Part shown: piece after piece, positions 18,643 to 27,601 of the stretch
Layout: each line of letters starts with the position of its first letter
Position numbering within the stretch: the stretch's first letter is position 1
NCBI RefSeq assembly: GCF_003987495.1
Contig: NZ_NGJU01000006.1
Location: 1-64,000 of the forward strand
Direction: 5' to 3'
DNA length: 64,000 nt
DNA from: Vagococcus salmoninarum
GTDB lineage: Bacteria > Bacillota > Bacilli > Lactobacillales > Vagococcaceae
Translations under genes and position numbers: made by a program
Notes under the pieces: generated by a model
What the model was told of the DNA's origin: nothing
The model's input: the letters and a program-made list of their open reading frames with translations, nothing else
Databases searched by the model: none

Positions 18643-20055
18643 ATGACAATTGATTGGAAAAAAGAAGTAGAAGCTCGAAAAGATGACTTATTTACAGATC
18701 TTTTTGATTTATTAAGTATTCCGAGTGTTCGTGAAGATGATAAGGCGACAGCTGATGCCCCAGTAGGACCTGGCCCGAAAGCAGCCTTACTGCGTTTCTT
18801 AGAAATTGGTGAACGTGATGGTTTCGTAACTAAAAACATTGAAAATATTGCTGGCCATTTAGAGTATGGTGCTGGCGACGAAACGATGGGGATTTTTGGT
18901 CACGTTGACGTTGTCCCAGTTGGTACTGGTTGGGAAACAGATCCATTTAAACCAGTCATTAAAGATGGTAAATTATATGCTCGTGGTTCAAGTGATGATA
19001 AAGGCCCAAGTGTGGCTGCTTATTACGCGTTAAAAATGATTAAAGAATTAGAATTACCAGTGTCTAAACGGGTGCGTTTTATTATTGGAACTGATGAGGA
19101 AAGCGGTTGGAGTTGTATGGATCGCTACATGGAAGTTGAAGAAAAACCGGATTTTGGTTTTGCGCCAGATGCTGAATTCCCAATTATTAATGGTGAAAAA
19201 GGCATGAATAATATCGACTTACAATTCCCAGGAACGAATGCTGGTGACTATCAGTTAGTTAGCTTTAATTCAGGCTTACGCCCAAACATGGTACCAGAAT
19301 CTGCGACGGCAGTGATGACTGTTCCTAATGAGGAAGCTGCTGCTAAAATGGAAGTTGCTTTCTTAAACTATGTTGAAAGTAACCCAGTTTCAGGTACGAT
19401 TGAAAAAGCTGGCACAACTGTGACTGCGACTATTAAAGGAAAATCAGCTCATGGTGCAAGCCCTGAATCTGGGATTAATGGCGGGACTCACTTAGCTGTT
19501 TTCTTAGCACCTTTCCCATTTGCTCAAGGAGCCCAAGCTTTCTTAGAGACAGCGGCTAATTATTTACATGAAGAACCAGCTGGTGTGGCTTTTGGAATTG
19601 CTCATACAGATGAGGTTATGGGTGAGTTAACGATGAACCCAGGGGTCTTTGTCTTTGCAGCCGATGGCACAGAAAATCTGATTACTTTAAACATTCGCTA
19701 CCCGAAAGGTGTGACGAAAGCTGGTTTAGTCACAGCTCTAGAAAATAAAGTCGGAGCTGCTGGTGTGACAGTTGTCCCTGGCGTTCACGGTCATACGCCA
19801 CACTACGTGCCAGCGAATGATCCTTTAGTTGAAACATTATTAGCCGTTTATGAAAAACACACTGGCCTTAAAGGGGCAGAAAAAGTCATTGGTGGCGGAA
19901 CTTTTGGTCGTTTATTAGACCGTGGCGTGGCCTTTGGCGCAATGTTCCCTCACAGTGTTGATACGATGCACCAAGCCAATGAGTTTATGGCTGTCGATGA
20001 TATTATCAATGCCACAGTGATTTATGCTGATGCAATCTACTCACTAATTAAATAA
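18643..20055 (+). CDS. pepV: Dipeptidase PepV (M20A metallopeptidase)
   Basis: A 470-residue zinc dipeptidase that splits dipeptides in the cytosol, the usual size for lactobacillar PepV. Metal and catalytic motifs: GHVDVVPVG near residue 88, GSSDDKGPS near residue 118, GTDEESGWSCMDRY near residue 152 and PDAEFPIINGEKG near residue 176; a His near the C-terminus (FPHSVDTMHQANE) completes the site. The ATG at 18643 follows GAAGGAG by nine bases; an in-frame TTG at 18625 overlaps the ribosome binding region. Confidence 0.94.
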   Translation: MTIDWKKEVEARKDDLFTDLFDLLSIPSVREDDKATADAPVGPGPKAALLRFLEIGERDGFVTKNIENIAGHLEYGAGDETMGIFGHVDVVPVGTGWETDPFKPVIKDGKLYARGSSDDKGPSVAAYYALKMIKELELPVSKRVRFIIGTDEESGWSCMDRYMEVEEKPDFGFAPDAEFPIINGEKGMNNIDLQFPGTNAGDYQLVSFNSGLRPNMVPESATAVMTVPNEEAAAKMEVAFLNYVESNPVSGTIEKAGTTVTATIKGKSAHGASPESGINGGTHLAVFLAPFPFAQGAQAFLETAANYLHEEPAGVAFGIAHTDEVMGELTMNPGVFVFAADGTENLITLNIRYPKGVTKAGLVTALENKVGAAGVTVVPGVHGHTPHYVPANDPLVETLLAVYEKHTGLKGAEKVIGGGTFGRLLDRGVAFGAMFPHSVDTMHQANEFMAVDDIINATVIYADAIYSLIK

Positions 20056-20062
20056 GCAAGAA

Positions 20063-20092
20063 AAAAGAAGCCTTATAAGGCTTCTTTTTTTA
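20063..20092. terminator. Bidirectional terminator pepV / CBS gene
   Basis: AGAAGCCTT/AAGGCTTCT palindrome flanked by A and T tracts, serving both converging genes. Confidence 0.85.
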
Positions 20093-20094
20093 GT

Positions 20095-20748
20095 TTAATT
20101 AATTAATCCGGCTGATTTTTGTAAGTCTTCAACTTCAACGACTTTGTAGTCTTTCCGTTCTAACTGTTCAATCACAACTTCAAGGACTTCTTCAGATGTG
20201 TCAGCTGGTAAAGTAAATAACATTCTGCGAATAAATTCGTCTTGACCAACATCAAGAGTAATACAACTTGTGATTGGTGAATGTTTTGAAATGATTTTAG
20301 AAATAGCGGCTAAATCACCTTGACGACCAATCGAAGCTACCGTTAAGACATAACGTCCTTCATTGACATTCCAAGATTGAGCTAAGATATTTAATAACTT
20401 ACTATGAGTTAAGATACCGTAGAAGTGTTGATTTTCATCAAGGACTGCAATATAAGGCAACTCTTTAATTGTGAAGAAGATTTTGAAGAATGAAGAGTTT
20501 AAATAAATGTATTTTGTCGCATTTTTCAGGAGATGAGTGACCGGTAATTGCATGTCGCCACCTTCTGATTTATGACGGTAAATATGCATCTTATAGATGT
20601 TTCCCCGGAAAATTTTGCCAGTCTCATCTAAAATCGGTACACAACGGTAACCTGATTCTTCGAGAATTGCTAAGGCATTCTCTAGGGTACACGTCTCGTC
20701 AACTGTTGTTAGATCTCGTTTCTTAATACAAACCTGTTTAATAAGCAT
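20095..20748 (-). CDS. CBS-domain protein, probable cyclic-di-AMP receptor CbpA type
   Basis: A 217-residue protein with a CBS pair in the first two thirds (VDETCTLENALAILEESGYRCVPILD and ELPYIAVLDENQHFYGILTH) and an ACT-like C-terminal part (YVLTVASIGRQGDLAAISKII). This CBS-ACT order and length resemble the c-di-AMP-binding CbpA proteins of Listeria and lactic acid bacteria. The ligand is inferred. GGAGG precedes the ATG; the gene is convergent with pepV and stands alone. Confidence 0.75.
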   Translation of the reverse strand: MLIKQVCIKKRDLTTVDETCTLENALAILEESGYRCVPILDETGKIFRGNIYKMHIYRHKSEGGDMQLPVTHLLKNATKYIYLNSSFFKIFFTIKELPYIAVLDENQHFYGILTHSKLLNILAQSWNVNEGRYVLTVASIGRQGDLAAISKIISKHSPITSCITLDVGQDEFIRRMLFTLPADTSEEVLEVVIEQLERKDYKVVEVEDLQKSAGLIN

Positions 20749-20874
20749 ATGACAACCTCCAATTATGATTGCTTTGATACTATTATCTTACCATACAATA
20801 TCTAAAAGCAATAGAAAAAACATTTTGAGTTTTCTGTAAATTACCTAGTAAATCAAGAAAAACGGGAGGGGGAA

Positions 20875-20903
20875 TTGACATGTTTCCCAAATGGTGGTAA
20901 TGT
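20875..20903 (+). promoter_or_regulatory. Probable promoter of rpmG-secE
   Basis: -35 TTGACA (20875-20880), 17-bp spacer, and a poor -10 TAATGT with a TGn extension. Confidence 0.5.
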
Positions 20904-20942
20904 AGATTAGTAAAAGAGTAGCCAGAATGGAGGAAATGAACA

Positions 20943-21095
20943 TTGGCAACTAAGAAATCATCCCTTGCCTGTTCTGTTTGTGGTTCCCGGAACTATTCTA
21001 AAGCTGTGAATGAAGGACAGCGTACAGAGCGCCTAGAAGTAAAAAAATATTGTAAATATTGTAAAGGTCATACTTTACACAGAGAAACTAAGTAA
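20943..21095 (+). CDS. rpmG: 50S ribosomal protein L33
   Basis: A 50-residue zinc-ribbon L33 with two CxxC pairs (CSVCG and YCKYC), the four-cysteine form. It starts with TTG behind GGAGG at nine bases; the next residues [12 protein letters not shown] match the family. It heads an rpmG-secE unit in front of nusG, the normal Firmicutes order. Confidence 0.93.
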   Translation: MATKKSSLACSVCGSRNYSKAVNEGQRTERLEVKKYCKYCKGHTLHRETK

Positions 21096-21114
21096 TCAGT
21101 AGGAGGTCAAATTA

Positions 21115-21285
21115 ATGTTTAAATTTATCGGAAGTGTTCGTGAAGAAATGAAGATTGTGACGTGGCCGACAAACAAACAGCTAAGGAAAGATGTCTCAAC
21201 AGTCATTCAAACAACGATTTTATTCGCCATTTTCTTTGGCGCAGTAGATGTTGTAATTAATGCAGCAATTAAATTATTCGTTTAA
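21115..21285 (+). CDS. secE: Preprotein translocase subunit SecE
   Basis: A 56-residue single-membrane-span subunit of SecYEG. The cytosolic amphipathic segment with EEMKIVTWPTNKQLRKD is the SecE signature and is followed by the membrane helix TTILFAIFFGAVDVVINAAI. AGGAGG precedes the ATG. Confidence 0.95.
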   Translation: MFKFIGSVREEMKIVTWPTNKQLRKDVSTVIQTTILFAIFFGAVDVVINAAIKLFV

Positions 21286-21292
21286 TGACGAC

Positions 21293-21332
21293 AAACTCTG
21301 AGGGGAAGATAACTTTCTGTTAGAGTTTTTTT
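21293..21332 (+). terminator. Terminator after secE
   Basis: AAACTCT/AGAGTTT stem with a long loop and seven T residues. Confidence 0.7.
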
Positions 21333-21352
21333 CTGTCCAAAATAATAGGGAC

Positions 21353-21381
21353 TAGCCAATTAAGCTGAAGGGTGCTATACT
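21353..21381 (+). promoter_or_regulatory. nusG promoter
   Basis: -35 TAGCCA (21353-21358), 17-bp spacer, -10 TATACT (21376-21381) with TGC extension. Confidence 0.65.
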
Positions 21382-21393
21382 TATTGAAGAGGA

Positions 21394-21426
21394 AAGACTT
21401 CGGATTGTACTGAAGTTTTTTTATTT
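21394..21426 (+). terminator. Terminator-like hairpin in the nusG leader
   Basis: GACTTCGG and CTGAAGTTTTTTT form a short stem with a T tract between the nusG promoter and start codon. It could attenuate nusG. Confidence 0.55.
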
Positions 21427-21449
21427 TACAAGAAAGTAGGATATTAAGA

Positions 21450-21992
21450 ATGGAAACATTTGAAAGACAATGGTTTGTGTTACATACCTATTCTGGTTAT
21501 GAAAACAAAGTCAAAGCAAATATTGAATCTCGTGCCCAAAGTATGGGAATGGAAGATTTTATTTTCCGCGTCGTTGTACCAGAAGAAGAAGAGCGTGAAG
21601 TCAAGAATGGTAAAGAAAAAATCAACATGAAAAAAACTTTCCCAGGTTATGTCTTAGTTGAGATGGTCATGACAGATGATTCTTGGTATGTTGTCCGTAA
21701 TACACCAGGAGTAACTGGTTTCGTAGGGTCACATGGGGCCGGTAGTAAACCAGCACCGTTGTTAAATGAAGAAATTGAACATATCTTACGTAAACTTGGC
21801 TTAAGCAAACGTCATAAAGAATTGGACGTTGAAGTCAGTGAAGTTGTTAAGATCATTGAAGGAGCATTCTCTGGTTTAACAGGTGAGATTGTTGAAATTG
21901 ATTTAGAACGTCAAAAACTTAAAGTTAATATTGATATGTTTGGCCGTGAAACGTCAACTGAATTAGACTTTGAACAAATTGATAAGTTATAA
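21450..21992 (+). CDS. nusG: Transcription termination/antitermination factor NusG
   Basis: A 180-residue protein with the NGN domain (WFVLHTYSGYENKVKANIE at the N-terminus; KKTFPGYVLVEMVM; VRNTPGVTGFVG) and a C-terminal KOW domain (GAFSGLTGEIVEID). It binds RNA polymerase and modulates pausing, termination and coupling to ribosomes. It has its own promoter and a terminator-like leader hairpin, separate from secE. Confidence 0.97.
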   Translation: METFERQWFVLHTYSGYENKVKANIESRAQSMGMEDFIFRVVVPEEEEREVKNGKEKINMKKTFPGYVLVEMVMTDDSWYVVRNTPGVTGFVGSHGAGSKPAPLLNEEIEHILRKLGLSKRHKELDVEVSEVVKIIEGAFSGLTGEIVEIDLERQKLKVNIDMFGRETSTELDFEQIDKL

Positions 21993-21998
21993 TTATTA

Positions 21999-22047
21999 GA
22001 AACTTTGGTTATCTACTATTAGGTAGGTAGCTGAGGTTTTTTATTTT
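21999..22047 (+). terminator. nusG terminator
   Basis: A long imperfect stem (AAACTTTGGTTATCTAC against GTAGGTAGCTGAGGTTTT with several G-T pairs) ends in a T-rich run. Confidence 0.65.
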
Positions 22048-22135
22048 TTGATAAATTTTAGTTAGAAGTGATTAAATGATAGTCTAATAACCAAAAGTTT
22101 GCTATTCTAAGACTAAGAAGAGAGGCTGTGAGTTC

Positions 22136-23032
22136 ATGAAACTGAAGAAATGGTTAATCAGTAGTCTAGTTTTAAGTGCCAGTGTGATTGTTAGTCAAAA
22201 GATTTTGAAGCAGTTGAACAAGCAAAGTAAATTTAAACAGTTAAAAAGGAATCACACTCAACATGACCGAATCCCGACTTTGTTAATTCATGGTACAAAT
22301 GGCACTCGACGGTCATTAGGTGGAATGATTGAGCGTTGGGGAAAACAAGGATTAGCTTATAAAGCTCTAGAAGTTGAAGTGAGTCGTGACGGAGAGTTAA
22401 CGTTAACAGGTAACTGGCAAGAACTTCATCCTGAGCAGCAACCACTTATTCAAGTTATCTTTAAAGAAGGCAATCCACCAGAATGGCAACAAGGTGAGTG
22501 GCTTAAAAATATTTTAGAATTACTTAAACAGGAATTGCAGATTCAAAAAGTTCAAATGTTAGGTCATTCTATGGGTGGAGTAGCGATTCTTCGCTATTTA
22601 GTGGACTATGGTCAAGATAATACGTTACCAAAGGTTAGTAAAGTTGTCGCACTTGGTACGCCTTTTAATAGTGAAGAAGTCAGTAGTTCTGGAAAGACGA
22701 AGTATGATTTAGGAACAGCAGGCCCACTAACGGAATATCCGACTTATCGCTACTTGAAAGCTTATTATCAAAACTTACCTCGTGAGTTGTCACTTTTAAA
22801 TATCTACGGTGATTTAAAAAATGGCAGTCGTAGCGATGGCTTTGTGTCAGTTGACAGTGCTAAAGCGATCCGTTTTTTAATTAAAGGTTGGATCGAAACT
22901 TATTCGGAACGACAAGTACTGGGAGTGAGAGCGCAACATAGTTTACTCCATGAGAATAAGCAAGTTGATCGTTTAGCGGCTAATTTTTTATGGGGGCATC
23001 AACACTTACATTTTAAAAAGGGAGGTCATTAA
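22136..23032 (+). CDS. DUF915 alpha/beta hydrolase, membrane-anchored or secreted (copy 1)
   Basis: A 298-residue alpha/beta hydrolase. An N-terminal hydrophobic segment (KWLISSLVLSASVIVSQKIL) suggests export or anchoring. The oxyanion region IHGTNGT near residue 53 is followed by the nucleophile elbow GHSMGG with Ser145, an acid candidate in GSRSDGFVSVDSA and the catalytic His in AQHSLLHENKQVD near residue 265. DUF915 proteins are uncharacterised lipase or esterase-like hydrolases. The stop codon touches the ATG of the second copy. Confidence 0.85.
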   Translation: MKLKKWLISSLVLSASVIVSQKILKQLNKQSKFKQLKRNHTQHDRIPTLLIHGTNGTRRSLGGMIERWGKQGLAYKALEVEVSRDGELTLTGNWQELHPEQQPLIQVIFKEGNPPEWQQGEWLKNILELLKQELQIQKVQMLGHSMGGVAILRYLVDYGQDNTLPKVSKVVALGTPFNSEEVSSSGKTKYDLGTAGPLTEYPTYRYLKAYYQNLPRELSLLNIYGDLKNGSRSDGFVSVDSAKAIRFLIKGWIETYSERQVLGVRAQHSLLHENKQVDRLAANFLWGHQHLHFKKGGH

Positions 23033-23893
23033 ATGGCGAAAAATAAGCTTAGTAAATTAGTTTTAGTCGGTTTTGTTTGTAGTCTAGCTTTAGTTGTTTA
23101 TGGTACGAAAAAGCATAAAACAGCGACCTTAAGTAAACCGAAGGAACAATTTGAAAAAACATTGACTAAAAGTAAGCGCCCGAATTTGTTTTTTCATGGC
23201 TACAAAGGCAGTTTGATTTCTTTTGGGACCATGATACATCGGCTGAACCGGAATGAACTAGGTACTCGTTCGGTGACTTTAACAGTTAGCCCCCAAGGTG
23301 AAATTAAAGAAGATGGCAATTGGAGTGCCAGTGATAATCCCTTGATTCAAGTCGTCTTCGAAGATAATACGAATCAAGAGTGGCAACAAGCTGAGTGGAT
23401 TCAACAAGTCTTAAACTATTTACGTGAAAGTTATCAAACCCAAGAAGTGAATGTAATTGGTCATTCCATGGGTGGTGTGAGCATTATGCGCTACTTAGCT
23501 AACTATGGGAGCCAAGGCTCAGAAGTTAAAATCAATAAAGTTGTTACTATTGGCTCGCCTTTCAATGATTTTAATGAAGATGAACGTTCTTATCAAGAAA
23601 TTTTAACCTTTGGTCCGACGATTAGTGCTCCGCGCTTTGTTGAGTATGACAATAATTTTGGAAATATTCCCGAAGAAATCACATTCTTAAGCATTGCAGG
23701 TGATATTGAAGGGGACAATGGCAGTGATGGCACAGTCCCAGTAGCAAGTGTCGTTGCTTTGAATTATTTGTTTGAAAAATATGACTTAAGTTACGAGTTT
23801 GAAAAAGTTCAAGGGAAAGGGGCGCAACATAGTGCCCTCCATGAAAACCGCAAAGTCGATAAGTTAGTTGCCGAATTTTTATGGCAAAATTAA
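23033..23893 (+). CDS. DUF915 alpha/beta hydrolase, membrane-anchored or secreted (copy 2)
   Basis: A 286-residue paralogue of the preceding gene, joined without spacer. Same plan: hydrophobic N-terminus (LVLVGFVCSLALVVYGTKK), FHGYKGS, GHSMGG with Ser145 at the same residue number, GSDGTVPVAS and AQHSALHENRKVD. The two proteins are clearly related but diverged, so the duplication is old. The substrate is unknown. AGGAGG-type site (GGGAGGTCATTAA) lies in the end of the first gene. Confidence 0.85.
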   Translation: MAKNKLSKLVLVGFVCSLALVVYGTKKHKTATLSKPKEQFEKTLTKSKRPNLFFHGYKGSLISFGTMIHRLNRNELGTRSVTLTVSPQGEIKEDGNWSASDNPLIQVVFEDNTNQEWQQAEWIQQVLNYLRESYQTQEVNVIGHSMGGVSIMRYLANYGSQGSEVKINKVVTIGSPFNDFNEDERSYQEILTFGPTISAPRFVEYDNNFGNIPEEITFLSIAGDIEGDNGSDGTVPVASVVALNYLFEKYDLSYEFEKVQGKGAQHSALHENRKVDKLVAEFLWQN

Positions 23894-23905
23894 ATTGAAA
23901 AACAG

Positions 23906-23948
23906 AAAAGCCGAAAAACGTGAACCCTTCACGTTTTTCGGCTTTTTT
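23906..23948. terminator. Strong bidirectional terminator (hydrolases / sdaAA)
   Basis: AAAGCCGAAAAACGTGAA / TTCACGTTTTTCGGCTTT perfect stem of about 18 bp with a short loop and T tract; it serves both converging operons. Confidence 0.92.
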
Positions 23949-24813
23949 AATCTTTAAAGAGTTCTTTTGCTAAGCGGCGGCCAGTTGGGGTATCGGCGAG
24001 GCCGCCTTCAGCTGTTTCTTTGAAAATCGTCGGCATTTGGCGACCGACTTTCCCCATGGCAATCACCACTTCATCTGGGGGAATGACACTGCGAATTCCT
24101 GCTAGAGCCATATCCGCAGAAATATAAGCTTGGGAAGCACCTAAGGCATTGCGTTTGACACATGGGACTTCCACCAGACCAGCTACCGGATCACAAATTA
24201 GCCCCATCATATTTTTTAAGGTGATCGCTACGGCTTGGGCAGATTGGTCGGGAGTGCCACCAACTGCCTCGACTAAAGCGGCACTGGCCATAGCACTAGC
24301 CGAGCCAATCTCAGCTTGGCAACCACCTTCTGCCCCACTAATCGAGGCGTTGTTAGCGATGACTAAACCAAAGGCCCCAGCTGTAAATAAGAAGTTTAAT
24401 TGTTGCTCTTCTGTTAAGTTCAAGTCCTCAGTAGCAGAACCTAAAACGCCAGCGGCAACTCCAGCACTGCCAGCAGTGGGGTTGGCACAAATTAAGCCCA
24501 TTTTAGCATTGACTTCGTTAACGGCAATAGCGTTGCGAACGGCTCGTAAAATCGTGTCGCCACTTAAAAACTTCCCAGAATCCAAGTAATCATTCATACG
24601 TTTGGCGTCGCCACCTGTTAGTTTTGTGACAGATTCTACTCCGGCGACTCCTTGTTGAATCGATTTTAGCATGACTTCTTTATTTTTAGTCATATGGGCA
24701 ATGATTTCACTCCGGGAAGCGCCAAAAGAAGCCATCTCCACTTGAATCATTGCTTCAGAAACAGAACCCCACTGATTAGCTAAGGCGACTAATTCGTCAA
24801 TTGTTTTAAACAT
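23947..24813 (-). CDS. sdaAA: L-serine dehydratase, iron-sulfur type, alpha subunit
   Basis: A 288-residue subunit that with SdaAB deaminates L-serine to pyruvate and ammonia using a 4Fe-4S cluster. Family segments: NPTAGSAGVAAGVLGS near residue 110, ASISGAEGGCQAEIGSASAMA near residue 155 and MGLICDPVAGLVEVPCVKRN near residue 205, which carry the cluster cysteines. It follows sdaAB after 17 bp with GGAGG in front and ends in a bidirectional terminator. Confidence 0.95.
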   Translation of the reverse strand: MFKTIDELVALANQWGSVSEAMIQVEMASFGASRSEIIAHMTKNKEVMLKSIQQGVAGVESVTKLTGGDAKRMNDYLDSGKFLSGDTILRAVRNAIAVNEVNAKMGLICANPTAGSAGVAAGVLGSATEDLNLTEEQQLNFLFTAGAFGLVIANNASISGAEGGCQAEIGSASAMASAALVEAVGGTPDQSAQAVAITLKNMMGLICDPVAGLVEVPCVKRNALGASQAYISADMALAGIRSVIPPDEVVIAMGKVGRQMPTIFKETAEGGLADTPTGRRLAKELFKD

Positions 24814-24830
24814 TTCTAAACCTCCGGATT

Positions 24831-25499
24831 TTATTTAAAGAAAGAGACATTGTGGATATTAAGAATTTTTTTTAATTCCAGAAGACTATCTTCAGCGTGA
24901 CGTTCATCAACTTCGATAATCATAATCGCATTATCCCCTTTAGCTTCACGAGTCACAGTCATTGTACCGATATTAATAGCTTGGCGCTCAAACACTTTTG
25001 TGACTTTGGCAATCATCCCGGGAACATCTTGATGAACGATCACGAAAGTCGGCACTCCCATACTAAGATTGATGCGAAAACCATTTAACTCAGAGATTTG
25101 AATATTACCGCCACCGATTGACAGGCCTGTGACACTCATCGAGCGACCGGCTTTTTTTACTTTTAAAGTAACTTGATTAGGGTGTTCAGCTTTCTCTTTT
25201 TTAGGGACAAAAGCGACTTCCATCCCTGCTTCATGGGCTAATCTTAAAGATTCAGCGAGCCGTTCATCGTCAGGTTCCATGCCTAAAAGTCCACCAACTA
25301 AAGCAATGTCAGTGCCGTGTCCGCGATAAGTTTTGGCGAAGGATTCATAAAGCCAAATATCGACTTCGTCAGGTAATTCCCCGAAAATATTGCGGACGAT
25401 TTTCCCTATCCGAGCTGCACCAGCTGTGTGAGAGCTGCTCGGTCCGATCATAATTGGTCCAATTAAATCGAAAACACTTTTAAATTGTCCAGTAGACAT
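24831..25499 (-). CDS. sdaAB: L-serine dehydratase, iron-sulfur type, beta subunit
   Basis: A 222-residue beta subunit. The N-terminal SVFDLIGPIMIGPSSSHTAGAARIG is the serine-dehydratase beta signature, and the last 75 residues form an ACT domain (PTFVIVHQDVPGMIAKVTKVF) that may sense serine. It is the first gene of the two-gene sda operon. GAGGA precedes the ATG. Confidence 0.95.
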   Translation of the reverse strand: MSTGQFKSVFDLIGPIMIGPSSSHTAGAARIGKIVRNIFGELPDEVDIWLYESFAKTYRGHGTDIALVGGLLGMEPDDERLAESLRLAHEAGMEVAFVPKKEKAEHPNQVTLKVKKAGRSMSVTGLSIGGGNIQISELNGFRINLSMGVPTFVIVHQDVPGMIAKVTKVFERQAINIGTMTVTREAKGDNAIMIIEVDERHAEDSLLELKKILNIHNVSFFK

Positions 25500-25603
25500 G
25501 TCTAAATCCTCTTTTCTATGATTGTTTTGTATGGGCTAATAATAACATAAATAAGGTAAAAAAAAAATCTTTGAAACTAGCTAAAGAAGTGTGTCAAAAT
25601 ATA

Positions 25604-25640
25604 TCAAAAAAGAACCGTCATTTCAAGGTGAGGGTTCTTT
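25604..25640 (-). terminator. Terminator of the Mga-like regulator
   Basis: AAGAACC/GGTTCTT stem, with a T tract on the minus strand after the stem. Confidence 0.75.
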
Positions 25641-25646
25641 AAAGTA

Positions 25647-27113
25647 TTACTGATTTTTTTTTATCATATCGGCAAGTGCTACCCAGTCTCTTTTTCGTGG
25701 AATCGGCGGAAAATAAAGAATATTTGGGTGGTCTAAGATTAATTTGTCAGAATTACAAATAATGATGTCGTATGCCTTTGATTCATCGATAAACTGCTGG
25801 AAAGTCGTACCAACAGAAATATCACAATTAATGTGTAAATTTGGACGAGCGACTATCATTTCTTTAATGATATGAGCGTGGCCAATTTCATAAGTGCAAG
25901 CTAATAAGACCTTCAATGGTTTGGCGATAGCAATAGCTTGAGGAATCAAATGTTTCCAGTTAGTCACGATAATGAAAATAGATTCGTTTAATGAATCCGA
26001 GTCCCATTTGAATGTTGGGGTAAAAGAAAAATCGTGAATCTTATCAACGATTACGCGAGTAAGTCTGGGGTAATCAGTCGAAAGGTTAGCGAGCATTTCT
26101 TTTCGAGGGTTAAATAAAATATGATTCTCACCAATAAACAATGGGTAGTGATTTATTAAAGTCAAAGTGATTTTCTCAAGGGAGTCGCATGTAATACCGA
26201 GTTCTTGACTAATGTTATCAATTAGAACCGCAATGTCATCGATTTGTTTTTGAAGTTTCGGATCGTTTTGTGCTGCTTTTTGAAGAGAAGAAAAATGTTG
26301 AAAATAGTGAATATTTAAAAATGGTGCCGATAACTGTTCAATGATCCGTGGATCCCAAATTAGTTTAGTTGTTCGTGCAAAATAAGCCCCGTACTCCTTA
26401 TGAGCGGTTAATAAATGGAAAATCGGATTGTTTAAAGCGGTATGGTCAGTTAAATCACGGCTAAATCCGGCTTTTTCTCTCGTGATGACAACGACGAAAA
26501 TTTGCGAAAGCAGTTCGAGTTCAGCGTAGGGCCGTTGCAAGTTAGTGTATGAAAGAACATCGTTCAACATGTTTTGGTAAGCCAAGATTTGTTCAAAAGG
26601 AAAAGGCGATGTTTGCAAACTGTATTTTTCCTTTAAGTATTGATACATCGTATTTCTAATAGCTAATTCATTCCCAATCAATTGATGATTAAAGTTAGTT
26701 ATTTTGATATCTAAGTTTTTCTCTTTAAACACGGTATTAATCGCTTTAATTGCACGATTGACAGTTGCGGGACTAATAAATAGTAGGTCAGACAGCTGTT
26801 CAGTTGAGATAGCATTATTAAAAAAGACAGCCTCTAAAACGGAAAACTCGTGGGAGTTGTCAAATATTTTTTCGTAAACATATTCAAATCCTAAATATTG
26901 AGGCATGAATAATTTATAGCCTAATGAGCTGTGATGTTGAATAGTGAAGGGGTGAAATTGCTCATTTAAAATCGGAATAAGGTGTTGAATGGTACGAATT
27001 GGGAAATTAGTTAGATTGGCTAGCTGAGAAAGGGTTAGCCAATCCTCAGTCTCGTAGAGTGTTTCTAAAATAGTAAGTTGACGACTCGTTGTAGTTCTTA
27101 ATAATCTTTGCAT
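25647..27113 (-). CDS. Mga-family transcriptional regulator
   Basis: A 488-residue regulator with two N-terminal helix-turn-helix segments (WLTLSQLANLTNFPIRTIQHLI near residue 28 and ISTEQLSDLLFISPATVNRAIKAI near residue 100), a central PRD-like helical region and a C-terminal EIIB-like part (KVLLACTYEIGHAHIIKEM). This is the plan of Mga/AtxA-type virulence regulators controlled by phosphorylation. It is divergent from the surface-protein locus and so likely controls it, which is an inference from position. AGGAGATG lies upstream of the start. Confidence 0.82.
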   Translation of the reverse strand: MQRLLRTTTSRQLTILETLYETEDWLTLSQLANLTNFPIRTIQHLIPILNEQFHPFTIQHHSSLGYKLFMPQYLGFEYVYEKIFDNSHEFSVLEAVFFNNAISTEQLSDLLFISPATVNRAIKAINTVFKEKNLDIKITNFNHQLIGNELAIRNTMYQYLKEKYSLQTSPFPFEQILAYQNMLNDVLSYTNLQRPYAELELLSQIFVVVITREKAGFSRDLTDHTALNNPIFHLLTAHKEYGAYFARTTKLIWDPRIIEQLSAPFLNIHYFQHFSSLQKAAQNDPKLQKQIDDIAVLIDNISQELGITCDSLEKITLTLINHYPLFIGENHILFNPRKEMLANLSTDYPRLTRVIVDKIHDFSFTPTFKWDSDSLNESIFIIVTNWKHLIPQAIAIAKPLKVLLACTYEIGHAHIIKEMIVARPNLHINCDISVGTTFQQFIDESKAYDIIICNSDKLILDHPNILYFPPIPRKRDWVALADMIKKNQ

Positions 27114-27338
27114 AAAAAATTCATCTCCTGTTCATTTTTTAAACCAAGTAAATCCTATCATAAAGGAAGAGTAAATAAACTGTCAAATAAAGTAATTAAA
27201 AAACGTTCAAAAATTACAATTTTAATGAAATTGAAAGGAGTATAATCTGTGAAAAAACAAGCTTGCTGAAAACTTTCAAGAAAAACTAAGTATAATTGTC
27301 GTGCAAAAAATGGGCTTACCATGCAAAAAATGACGAGT

Positions 27339-27366
27339 TTGGTAAATATATCTGTGATAATATAAT
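27339..27366 (+). promoter_or_regulatory. Candidate promoter upstream of the resolvase-like gene
   Basis: -35 TTGGTA (27339-27344), 16-bp spacer, perfect -10 TATAAT (27361-27366). The 490-bp divergent gap 27114-27601 is otherwise AT-rich and non-coding; it holds a direct repeat TGCAAAAAATG at 27302 and 27322 that could be a regulator site. Confidence 0.5.
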
Positions 27367-27601
27367 CTATACATCAGGCGTTCAACAAAAAAAGTACGCT
27401 TTAAATCGCAAGTTTGACGTTGTTAGTGAAGTTTAAAATAACGCGCGTTTCTAGTGTGAGTGTTTTTTTAAAAAATAGTTCATTATGTTTTTTGAAAACA
27501 TAAATAAAAAGTAACTAATTTGCTATTCACAAAGATTTGCGAGTGAGAAACGTTAATAAATTAGCAAAAAAATAACTAGTTATATAAAAGGAGGGTAAAA
27601 T

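Noticed and set aside
24149-24589. 146-residue ORF on the plus strand
   Set aside because: It is the complement of sdaAA codons; no ribosome binding site and an unlikely composition.
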